In this document: positions 7,840 through 14,847 of the stretch, in pieces | Numbering within the stretch: the first letter of the stretch is position 1 | How the letters are laid out: every line of letters starts with the position of its first letter | Source: Phycisphaerae bacterium | Lineage (GTDB): Bacteria; Planctomycetota; Phycisphaerae; UBA1845; Fen-1342 | DNA length: 16,856 nt | NCBI GenBank assembly: GCA_016935035.1 | Contig: JAFGRR010000086.1 | Coordinates: forward strand, 1-16,856 | Direction of reading: 5' to 3' | Notes under the pieces: generated by a model | Told to the model about the DNA's origin: nothing | What the model saw: the letters and a program-made list of their open reading frames with translations, nothing else | Databases searched by the model: none | Translations under genes and position numbers: made by a program

Positions 7840-9168
7840 ATGTCTCAATGCCGAAACTGCCTGATTATCGGGGCCATGATAGTTACTTCGCTCACTTTGC
7901 CCGCGTCGCAGGCCACCTGGTCGATCGCGATTGCGGATGCCGAAACGGGCGAAGTCGCTGTCGGCACCGTGACTTGTCTGAACGAGTTCGATTTGCTGGC
8001 GACCGTGCCTGTGGTTGTTGTGGGCAAAGGGGCGGGAGCGGCCCAGGCGGCGGGCGACTTTGACGGCATTCGCCGGCGCGTGATGTTCAACGGCCTTCGG
8101 AACGGTACCTCGCCGCAACTGATCCTCAACGCGCTCGCCGGAATCGAGGGGCACATCTGGCGACAGTATGGCATCGTGGACACGCAAGGCAGGATGATCA
8201 CTTACACCGGTTCGGCGGCCTCGGCTTGGGCTGGCGGTGTAACCGGGAACAGCGGCACCATGGTGTACGCCGTTCAGGGAAACATCCTGACCGGCGACTG
8301 TGTCGTGCCGGCGATCGAGCAGGCATTGCTCGACACGCCGGGCGATATTCCCGCGAAGCTCATGGCTGGTATGCAGGCCGCACGTCAGATGGGCGGGGAC
8401 GGGCGTTGCTCTTGTTCCGCGGGCGATGCAACGTCGTGCGGTTGCCCGCCGGCCGAGTTCGACAAGGTCGGGCACATCGGCGGTATGGTCGTGGCGCGCA
8501 TCGGCGACACAGATGACACGGTATGCGACGCCGCCGGATGCGTGGACGGCGACTACTTCATGCGGCTGAATGTCCCGTTCCAGTTGGACGAGGATCCCGA
8601 CCCGGTCGTGCAGTTGCAGGCGCTGTTTGACGCTTGGCGTGCCGACCTGGCTGGCGTGACCGACGCGATTCAATCTACCGCCGTGCCGATAATGTCGGCG
8701 ATACCATCGGAAGTCGGATCCACCGGGACGCTACGCGTCATGCTCAGAGATTGGCAGGGCAGTGCGGTGGATGTGTCACCGCAATTGCCGAGCATCACGC
8801 ACGCGCCAGGTAGTCAGGGCATCGGAACGGTCGGCGACATGTCGCATATCGATACCGGCGTGTACGAGATCGAGATACACGCGGGGGGGAGCACTGGAAC
8901 CGACCGGTTTCGTATCACGACCTACGACGGCGCGCGTCCGGTCGTGCTGATGCCCGATGCGACGTTGCATTATCAGCTTCTTGGTGACGTGAATTGTGAT
9001 GGCAGTCGGGATGTGCTCGATATCGCCCCGTTTGTGATGGCGCTCACGAATCCGGAGGGTTACGCGGCGACGTTTCCAAGCTGTGGTGCCGCACTGGCCG
9101 ACACAAACCGCGACGGTCGCGTAGACGTGTTCGATATCGATTCGTTCGTGGAAATCATCCTGCCGTGA
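7840..9168 (+). CDS. Secreted DUF1028 (Ntn-hydrolase-like) protein with C-terminal dockerin
   Basis: The start is placed at the ATG at 7840 because GGGAAGG lies at 7825-7831 and the following 25 residues form a signal peptide; an upstream frame from 7696 lacks these. The product is 442 residues. Residues 26-240 match DUF1028 (PF06267): TWSIAIADAETGEVAVGTVT, GAGAAQA (65-71), RQYGIVDTQGR (108-118), YAVQGNIL (143-150) and GGDGR (185-189). Cleavage after A25 would expose Thr26, consistent with an N-terminal nucleophile fold, in which clan I recall Pfam placing this family. A Cys-rich stretch (C190, C192, C200, C202, C229, C234) lies near the domain's end. About 285-375 is a beta-rich linker domain. 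Residues 381-442 are dockerin-like, with two DxNxDGxxDVxDI loops (383-394 and 421-432). The reaction is unknown. It ends 58 bases from the convergent permease gene. Confidence 0.88.
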   Translation: MSQCRNCLIIGAMIVTSLTLPASQATWSIAIADAETGEVAVGTVTCLNEFDLLATVPVVVVGKGAGAAQAAGDFDGIRRRVMFNGLRNGTSPQLILNALAGIEGHIWRQYGIVDTQGRMITYTGSAASAWAGGVTGNSGTMVYAVQGNILTGDCVVPAIEQALLDTPGDIPAKLMAGMQAARQMGGDGRCSCSAGDATSCGCPPAEFDKVGHIGGMVVARIGDTDDTVCDAAGCVDGDYFMRLNVPFQLDEDPDPVVQLQALFDAWRADLAGVTDAIQSTAVPIMSAIPSEVGSTGTLRVMLRDWQGSAVDVSPQLPSITHAPGSQGIGTVGDMSHIDTGVYEIEIHAGGSTGTDRFRITTYDGARPVVLMPDATLHYQLLGDVNCDGSRDVLDIAPFVMALTNPEGYAATFPSCGAALADTNRDGRVDVFDIDSFVEIILP

Positions 9169-9197
9169 ATCGAAGTCGCATGTACGCGCGCAGTCTA

Positions 9198-9213
9198 CAG
9201 CAATCGATTGCTG
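9198..9213. repeat. Perfect 16-bp palindrome between convergent genes
   Basis: CAGCAATCGATTGCTG is a perfect palindrome with no loop, in the 58-base gap between the convergent DUF1028 and permease genes. It could be a protein-binding site or part of a weak two-way termination signal; no T-run follows on either strand. Function unknown. Confidence 0.5.
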
Positions 9214-9226
9214 CGTTGGCTGTTCC

Positions 9227-10078
9227 CTATCCCTTCAAACCCGTGGTTGAGATGCCGCGGATGAAGGTGCGTTGGGCGAATAGGAACAGGATCACGACGG
9301 GCAGAATGATCAACGTGGCGGCGGCCATCAGTTGGTTCCACGGTGTGTCGCCGGACTTGCTTTGGAGGAATTGCAGGCCGAGCGCGAGCGTGAACTGCTC
9401 CTGGTGCGAGAGGTAAATCAGCGGGCCGACCAGGTCGTTCCATACGGCCAGACAATGGAACAGCGCGACGACCGCCAGCGCCGGCTTCGACAGCGGCAGG
9501 ATGATGAGCCAGAAGCAGCCCCAGCGCGAGCAGCCGTCGAGCATGGCCGACTCTTCGAGATCCTTGGGGATGCCCATGAAGAACTGCCGCAAGAGGAAGA
9601 TGTTGAACGCGGCCCCAAACCACGCCGGCACCCATAGCGGCAAGAATGTCCCGACCCAGCCGAGTTTCTGGAAGATAATGTACTGCGGCACCATGATCAC
9701 CGGAAACGGAATCATCATCGTCGCCAGACAGATGCCGAACATCAAATTCCGCCCGCGAAAATCGATCCGCGCGAAGCCGTAGGCCGCGATCGCGCTGGCC
9801 ATGACCATGCCGACCAGGCTGAGTGCCGCGATGATGAGCGTGTTACGGGCGTACAGTGCGAAGTCGAAGCTCTCGCTGCGCAGCACCTGTTGATACGCGA
9901 TCAGTTGCGGATTCTCGGGGATGATGTTCGGGTGTCGCAATTCGTCCGGGGGTTTGATGCTGACGCTGAACATCCAGATCAGCGGAAAGATGAACAGGCC
10001 GGCGACGACGCATAGCAGAATGTAGACGCCGATTCCGCCGCCACCGCTTCGATAGCCTGTCTGTCTCCGAGCCGGCAT
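9227..10078 (-). CDS. Carbohydrate ABC transporter permease, MalG-type
   Basis: This 283-residue inner-membrane protein has about six transmembrane segments, the first at about 16-38. The conserved cytoplasmic loop EESAMLDGCSRWGCFWLIILP matches the EAA motif of the MalG/UgpE group, which contacts the transporter ATPase. Length is normal. It forms a heteromeric channel with the permease just upstream; its ATG directly abuts that gene's TAG stop with no spacer and is served by GGAG at 10084-10087 inside the previous gene, so the two are co-translated. Substrate is set mostly by the binding protein at 11050-12414 and is inferred to be an oligosaccharide. No ATPase gene is present in this window. 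Confidence 0.95.
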   Translation of the reverse strand: MPARRQTGYRSGGGGIGVYILLCVVAGLFIFPLIWMFSVSIKPPDELRHPNIIPENPQLIAYQQVLRSESFDFALYARNTLIIAALSLVGMVMASAIAAYGFARIDFRGRNLMFGICLATMMIPFPVIMVPQYIIFQKLGWVGTFLPLWVPAWFGAAFNIFLLRQFFMGIPKDLEESAMLDGCSRWGCFWLIILPLSKPALAVVALFHCLAVWNDLVGPLIYLSHQEQFTLALGLQFLQSKSGDTPWNQLMAAATLIILPVVILFLFAQRTFIRGISTTGLKG

Positions 10079-11053
10079 CTATGCTCCGCGGTAATGAACG
10101 GTTCGCCGACTGACCAGGAATACCACTCCGGTCAGGCCGACGATAATCAGCAGTTGAATCCACGCCATCGCGCTGGCGTAGCCCATCTTCAGGTAGCGAA
10201 ACGCGTTGTCGAACAGGTACATCGTGTAGAAATAGGTTGAGTCGTTCGGTCCGGAGCCGGTACGCCACATTACGTACGGCAGTGCGAAAATCTGCCAGGT
10301 GCCGATGATGCCGACGATCACGTTGAAGAGGATCACCGGGCTGAGGCCGGGCAATGTGACGTGGCGGAAGCGTTGCCAACGCGAAGCGCCGTCAAGCTCC
10401 GCCGCCTCGTAGAGCGTCTCCGGAATCTCCTGCAAGCCGGCGAGGTAGATCACCACCGGCGAGCCCAGCAGCCACATGCTGATGATGACCAGTGCCAGCA
10501 TGGCCCAGCGCGGCTGACTTAGCCAGCCGGGGCCGTCGGCCAGATCCCGCCCCAGTTCTGCCAACGGGGCGGTTGTTTCGCTATCGCCGCTGGCATGGTG
10601 GATGGCGTTCGTGACGGGTTGCACCACGTGGCCGACTGGGCGAATCACTTGGTTCACGAGCCCGGCCTCGGGGCTGAGCATCCACATCCACATCACGCCG
10701 ACGGCCACCAGCGGCACGATGGTCGGCAGGAAGATGCAGGCCCGGAAGATCGCCTGGCCGCGCGCCTTCTGATTCAGCAGTACCGCCAGCAGTACGGCGA
10801 TGATGGTCCCTAGCGGGATAGCGATCGCCGCGTAAATCAGCGTGTTGCGCACGACGGCGTGAAACTTCGCGTCGTGCATCAGGTTGGAGTAATTTTCGCC
10901 GCCGATGAAGACGGGTGATTCGAGCAATGGGTAATCGCAGAAGCTGATGTAGAGCGAAAGCCCCATCGGAAACGCCAGGAACAGCAGAAAGCCCAGCCAC
11001 CATGGGGCCGTCCAGAGCATGCCGCTGATCCAGGACGAGCGTGCTTGCTTCAC
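10079..11053 (-). CDS. Carbohydrate ABC transporter permease, MalF/UgpA-type
   Basis: This 324-residue inner-membrane protein begins with a GTG that overlaps the stop of the solute-binding-protein gene (GTGA, shared bases 11050-11053), with GGGAG at 11063-11067 as ribosome binding site. It has the membrane pattern of MalF/UgpA permeases, with a first segment at about 13-35 and the EAA loop YEAAELDGASRWQRFRHVTLP near residues 214-234. A hydrophilic stretch of about 40 residues (roughly 135-178, containing HHASGDSETTAPLAELGRD) separates central membrane segments and is longer than in typical UgpA-type permeases. It works with the permease at 9227-10078 and the binding protein at 11050-12414. 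Confidence 0.95.
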   Translation of the reverse strand: MKQARSSWISGMLWTAPWWLGFLLFLAFPMGLSLYISFCDYPLLESPVFIGGENYSNLMHDAKFHAVVRNTLIYAAIAIPLGTIIAVLLAVLLNQKARGQAIFRACIFLPTIVPLVAVGVMWMWMLSPEAGLVNQVIRPVGHVVQPVTNAIHHASGDSETTAPLAELGRDLADGPGWLSQPRWAMLALVIISMWLLGSPVVIYLAGLQEIPETLYEAAELDGASRWQRFRHVTLPGLSPVILFNVIVGIIGTWQIFALPYVMWRTGSGPNDSTYFYTMYLFDNAFRYLKMGYASAMAWIQLLIIVGLTGVVFLVSRRTVHYRGA

Positions 11054-12414
11054 GGCGTTGTGCTCCCGGTCGATTGCTCGCCGCGCCGCAGCGCGTACAT
11101 GCGTTGGTGCTCACTGACGACAGCGTCGATGCGGCGTTGGGCGGCGGCGACCTCGGCCAACGGATCGGATCGACCGCCGAGGATGTTCTCGTGCATTTTC
11201 TTCAACTCGTCCGTGGCGATGGCCCAGGTCGGCATCTGCGGATAGCCGAAGGCATCGGGCGACGAGGCCATTTCGTCAAACACGCGGATGAACTGGTTCT
11301 TGTGCTCGGCGTAGAAACCGGGCCCGGGCGTGCGGAAGGGCGAGATCTTGCCGTGCCCGCAGCAAAGGCGTTCGAGCACGTCCTGTTGCAAGACGTATTC
11401 GAGGAAGATCACGGCTTCGCGCGGATGATGAGCGCCGGTCGGAATGACAAACAGGTCGGTGCTGGCAAAGGCGCGGTGCAGATCGGGCCGGACCGATGGG
11501 AACGGCGCGACGGCGTAATCAACGTCCGGTGTGTACTTGTTGATCCAGTTCGAAAGCCAGGGGCCCTGAAAGACCATTGCCAGACGCTCGTCGAGGAACG
11601 GGTTCTGCGCGCCCTCGATTGCGCCCATCGTACCCTCGAAACGCAGCACCGCCGGCAGGCCGAGAGCCCGGCGGCGCTCAGCCGTCCACGTCGCGGCCGA
11701 CCGGCCGGCATCGGTGTCGATGTGAAAGTGCTGGCCGTCCCACATATTGGCATCGAAGAAGCAGGGCCAGATCCAGTGCCACCAGCCGAGCATGCCGGGC
11801 GATGTGGTGAAGCCGAGTTGGACGATGCGTTCGCGCGTCTCGGGGTTTTCGTAGCGCGTCAGACGCTTGGCGTATTCGTTGAGTTCCGCGGTGGTTGTCG
11901 GCGGACGATTGGGGTCGAGGCCGGCTTCACGAAATAGGCGGCGATTGTAATACAGCCCGATCGTGTATGGCGTGCTCGGCAGGGCGTACAGCGTGCCTTC
12001 GTAGCGGCCGATCTGAAGCCAGATCGGCTTGAAGTCATCGAGATTGATCGACGCATCGGCGATGAGATCTTCGAGCGGCATCAGCGCGCCACGCTCGGCG
12101 AACTGTGGGATGATGTAATCGAACAGGCCGGCAACATCGGGCGGATCGCCACCGGCGGTCGCGATCAACATGCGCTGATCGACGTTGCTGACGGAGTTGT
12201 AATCGACCCAGATGTTCTGCTTAGCGCCGACGGTCTGGTTGAACTCGTTGACGATGGTCTGCATCACCTGGGCTTCAGTGCCCGACCACTTCTCCCAGTA
12301 GTGGACGACCGTTCGTCCGGGCGGCACGTCAACCTGCCCGCGCGGCCCGAACAGCAGCAACGCTGCGGCCGGCAGGCCGAGAATGATCAACAGAATTGTG
12401 CCTCGCACGGTCAT
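11050..12414 (-). CDS. ABC transporter sugar-binding protein, extracellular solute-binding family 1
   Basis: This 454-residue protein has family-1 solute-binding features: TVVHYWEKWSGTEAQVMQTI near the start (35-54), ATAGGDPPDVAGLFDYIIPQFAERGALMPLEDL (about 85-117), LYALPSTPYTIGLYYNR, MVFQGPWLSNWIN and a basic, polar C-terminus. Residues 4-22 form one hydrophobic segment with no lipobox cysteine, so it is either cleaved and soluble or kept as a membrane anchor. It delivers a sugar to the two permeases encoded immediately downstream, overlapping the first by four bases. Aromatic-rich segments such as GWWHWIWPCFFDANMW could line an oligosaccharide site. The start has no strong ribosome binding site. 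No LacI-type operator is visible upstream of this gene. Confidence 0.94.
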   Translation of the reverse strand: MTVRGTILLIILGLPAAALLLFGPRGQVDVPPGRTVVHYWEKWSGTEAQVMQTIVNEFNQTVGAKQNIWVDYNSVSNVDQRMLIATAGGDPPDVAGLFDYIIPQFAERGALMPLEDLIADASINLDDFKPIWLQIGRYEGTLYALPSTPYTIGLYYNRRLFREAGLDPNRPPTTTAELNEYAKRLTRYENPETRERIVQLGFTTSPGMLGWWHWIWPCFFDANMWDGQHFHIDTDAGRSAATWTAERRRALGLPAVLRFEGTMGAIEGAQNPFLDERLAMVFQGPWLSNWINKYTPDVDYAVAPFPSVRPDLHRAFASTDLFVIPTGAHHPREAVIFLEYVLQQDVLERLCCGHGKISPFRTPGPGFYAEHKNQFIRVFDEMASSPDAFGYPQMPTWAIATDELKKMHENILGGRSDPLAEVAAAQRRIDAVVSEHQRMYALRRGEQSTGSTTP

Positions 12415-12444
12415 GCTTGTGGCAGTCCAGGACTATCCGTGTGC

Positions 12445-12501
12445 CACGGCTCTGTGAGCCGTGTGTCTGGGTGGCAAGTGGCACGGGGATGTTCCCGTGC
12501 C
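12445..12501. repeat. Pair of perfect 8-bp-stem hairpins, likely dispersed intergenic repeat
   Basis: Two hairpins lie 16 bases apart in the 101-base gap between the third glycoamylase-like gene and the binding-protein gene. The first is CACGGCTC, loop TGT, GAGCCGTG (12445-12463). The second is GGCACGGG, six-base loop, CCCGTGCC (12480-12501). Similar GTGCCACGG...CCGTG phrases recur in planctomycete intergenic DNA in my recollection, so a mobile or dispersed repeat is the first guess. On the minus strand the pair also follows a stop codon at 12516 and could act as a terminator or RNA-end stabiliser, although no T-run follows. Confidence 0.65.
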
Positions 12502-12515
12502 TGCGATCATCGACA

Positions 12516-14513
12516 TTAGTTACCGCAGCCGGGGTCAGCCGGGACTTCGGGCCCGCTGGCGTCGAGGCAGTCGAAGAAGCTGCCAAGATCGCCATCGTCA
12601 ATCACGCGGTCGCCGTCGCGGTCGAAGCACAGGCAGCTTTCCGGATCGGCGGCGTTTTCGGCCGGGCAAAGCTGCATGAGCGCAATGTCGCCGAGATCCA
12701 CGTCGCCATCGATATCGGCGTCGGCAAACGGTAACCCGCAGTCACACGCGTCGCCAATGCCGTCACCGTCGCTGTCCTGTTGCGCGCGGTTCCAGATGCC
12801 GACGCAGTTATCGTAAACGTCCGCGATGCCGTCCGCATCAGTGTCCAACTGGAATGGCTGGCGCGCCTTGAAGAATAGCGGCTCGATGCTCTCCACCAGG
12901 CCGAACATCAGGAACGTGTGATCGACGAGGCCGGCATCATACGGCAGCCAACTGGCGTCCTGCGATGAGACACGCGTCGCGCCGTAGCGCAGGCGCGAAT
13001 CGCTGGTGGGTGGCTGGTCCTCGAGGAAATCGAACAGGGCGTCGATGTCACCCCAGGCGGCGACGGCCTCGGGGCCGAAGACGTTCTCATGGTCGTACAT
13101 GCGGTCGGCGTTATAGCCGCTGGGGTCGACCCCGGCCGTCAGGCCGTAGCGGTACGGCTGTCCAAGCTGGTATGAGGAATAGAGGCTGTCCGCGTACTGC
13201 TGGTTGCGGAAGAGCTGCTCGAAGTCCTCGGTTCGCGCGAAGTCGGCGTTGAAGAAGTGGCTCTGATGGACCCAGAACGCCGGCGCGTAGACGGACGTGT
13301 TGTCGGTCAGGGTCGGGATGCCGCGATACGACTTAGTCGGCGTGTTGGCGGGATCGAGCCACAGGTGTGCGATCGCCGGTGCACGCGTTGCGCCGGGTTC
13401 GCGCAAGGCCAAGCTTACGACCAATACGTATTCGTTCCATGGTGGCAATGTCCCGGGCGCGCCGCCGCCATCGGGCGCCATGCCGAGGTAGACACGTCCG
13501 TTGAGACTTGGGTCGATGGCCGCGTCGAAGTTAGTCGTCGCGAACATCTCGTCGGCGTAGCTGGCGATGGTCGCGTTGTCCGGAAAGTGGTTCTTGGCGA
13601 ACAACGCTCCGCTGACCAACAGTGCCGAGCCGATCGTCGTGTAAGTGTCGTCCCACCCGGAATACTGCCCGGTGTTTACGTCCATGCAGTGGACCCAGTG
13701 GCCGTCGGCGCTGCGGTCCGGGGTGATTCCAGGTGTGTGCCCGGAATATGCGCTCAGGATGCTTTCGACGAGCGGTTCGCTGAAGCTGATGATCTCCAAC
13801 TGATCCGCCGCGCACAGGCCAAGCAGCGCGAAGCCGGCGGCATCAGGTGTCGCCGGATGGAAAGGTGTCTCCGATGGTGAGAGCGGTAGCGAGTCGCGCA
13901 CCATGCCGTTGGCCTGAATGGCGTCCATCAGATAAAACGTGCAGCGCTGAAGCTGGCCAAGCCGCAGGGAGTCAATGGTGCCGCTGACAACTGTGCGCCT
14001 CAGCGACCAGCTACTCCACTGAATGCCGGTCGGCAGGCCCTCACCGACCTGCGCACCGACACCCTTTATCCGAATCCAGTTTGTTTGCCCTGGAGTGAAG
14101 TGGTCGAGGGGGATGGTGGCGGCGTAGACGCGGGCGCTGTCGATGAACTCGCTGTGCACCTGCTGAAGCTCTGCGAGCGTGGGGCCGGCCCAGAGCGTCA
14201 AGTCGAAGGTCTGAGAAACGTGCAGCGAGATCGCAATGCGGAAGCGGTAGTGCAGCGTGTTGGCTGGCACACTCGCGGGCAGGTTGAAGGCGATGTCGAT
14301 CTGGTCGCCTTCCCAGCCCATTTCCCCGGGCCAGATTGTTGTCGTGCCGACGGTGCCGGTGAAGCCCTCTGGGTACTCGATTGACCACGCCGGACTGGCG
14401 AAGCTGTTAACCGTGAAGACGCTGTCGGCGAGGGTTGGCGCCAGGTTGGCCAGCCAAAGGATGGTGCAAAGTCCGGATGGGATCACGCGTTTTGGTGGCG
14501 TTTGGGCGTCCAT
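12516..14513 (-). CDS. Secreted glycoamylase-like protein with beta-sandwich, TSP3 repeats and dockerin
   Basis: The start is taken at the ATG at 14511-14513, with GAGG at 14520-14523 six bases upstream; an ATG at 14570 has no such site. The 665-residue product has a signal peptide ending near PTLA29/DS, then a beta-sandwich (about 31-175) that may bind carbohydrate. About 185-550 is an alpha/alpha-barrel region colinear with the GH144-like protein at 1643: GWDDTYTTIGSALLVSGALFAKNHF (286-310), ADEMFATTNFDA (320-331), PGTLPPWNEY (353-362), YGLTAGVDPSGYN (456-468) and LVDHTFLMFGLVE (529-541). Residues 557-591 are thrombospondin type 3 calcium repeats (DTDADGIAD, DSDGDGIGDACD), and 598-651 are dockerin-like. 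It is probably cell-surface or secreted and may process the same polymer, but catalytic residues are not established. It lies upstream of the transporter genes on the same strand. Confidence 0.85.
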   Translation of the reverse strand: MDAQTPPKRVIPSGLCTILWLANLAPTLADSVFTVNSFASPAWSIEYPEGFTGTVGTTTIWPGEMGWEGDQIDIAFNLPASVPANTLHYRFRIAISLHVSQTFDLTLWAGPTLAELQQVHSEFIDSARVYAATIPLDHFTPGQTNWIRIKGVGAQVGEGLPTGIQWSSWSLRRTVVSGTIDSLRLGQLQRCTFYLMDAIQANGMVRDSLPLSPSETPFHPATPDAAGFALLGLCAADQLEIISFSEPLVESILSAYSGHTPGITPDRSADGHWVHCMDVNTGQYSGWDDTYTTIGSALLVSGALFAKNHFPDNATIASYADEMFATTNFDAAIDPSLNGRVYLGMAPDGGGAPGTLPPWNEYVLVVSLALREPGATRAPAIAHLWLDPANTPTKSYRGIPTLTDNTSVYAPAFWVHQSHFFNADFARTEDFEQLFRNQQYADSLYSSYQLGQPYRYGLTAGVDPSGYNADRMYDHENVFGPEAVAAWGDIDALFDFLEDQPPTSDSRLRYGATRVSSQDASWLPYDAGLVDHTFLMFGLVESIEPLFFKARQPFQLDTDADGIADVYDNCVGIWNRAQQDSDGDGIGDACDCGLPFADADIDGDVDLGDIALMQLCPAENAADPESCLCFDRDGDRVIDDGDLGSFFDCLDASGPEVPADPGCGN

Positions 14514-14790
14514 TGCTGTCCTCGGGCCTGCAAGTGGCATGCAAGAACTGTCGGCTGAGATCTGAGTCATTCGAATCGCGTCAGAACTTATATCGGTTCC
14601 TGGCGCATACGTAAGTCAGGGCATCGCGTCGCAAAGCTTTTGTGCTACGTAGGTTATCGAGAAACCTATCCGCCGTGTCGGGCGGCACGAGCGCCGGACT
14701 GACAATTGTCGGGCTATAATGATGGTAGGCATTCGGGGAGTTCCGACAGCTTCCCCGGGCGCCATCTGTTTGAGTCAGCATAGCAAATAC

Positions 14791-14804
14791 TGAAAGCGCT
14801 TGCA
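14791..14804. promoter_or_regulatory. LacI-family operator 4 (upstream of the tandem pair)
   Basis: TGAAAGCGCTTGCA is identical to the next site and to the reverse complement of the site at 413-426. Its centre is 20 bp from that of operator 5, close to two helical turns, so two repressor dimers could bind on the same face of the DNA. Confidence 0.75.
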
Positions 14805-14810
14805 AACTCA

Positions 14811-14824
14811 TGAAAGCGCTTGCA
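14811..14824. promoter_or_regulatory. LacI-family operator 5 (promoter-proximal of the tandem pair)
   Basis: This is a second exact TGAAAGCGCTTGCA. It overlaps the TTGCAA -35 box at 14820-14825, so occupancy should block the promoter of the PEP-CTERM gene. The phased double site suggests tighter control than at the single-site promoters. Confidence 0.78.
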
Positions 14825-14847
14825 AAAACTTAATTCCAGGGTACACT
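14820..14847 (+). promoter_or_regulatory. Candidate promoter of the PEP-CTERM / prepilin cluster
   Basis: TTGCAA (14820-14825), a 16-base spacer and TACACT (14842-14847, 4 of 6) predict a start near 14854 and a leader of about 87 bases. The -35 box is formed by the end of operator 5, the same design as at 389-417. Confidence 0.55.

Noticed and set aside
11041..11937. Open frame on the plus strand antisense to the binding-protein gene
   Set aside because: The opposite strand encodes a clear solute-binding protein in an operon; no ribosome binding site or family match is seen here.
12480..12501. Standard intrinsic terminator
   Set aside because: The stem is good but no T-run follows on the minus strand, so a terminator was not called.
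14715..14720. Perfect TATAAT as a promoter for the PEP-CTERM gene
   Set aside because: No -35-like hexamer occurs 15-19 bases upstream, and the better-supported promoter lies at 14820-14847.
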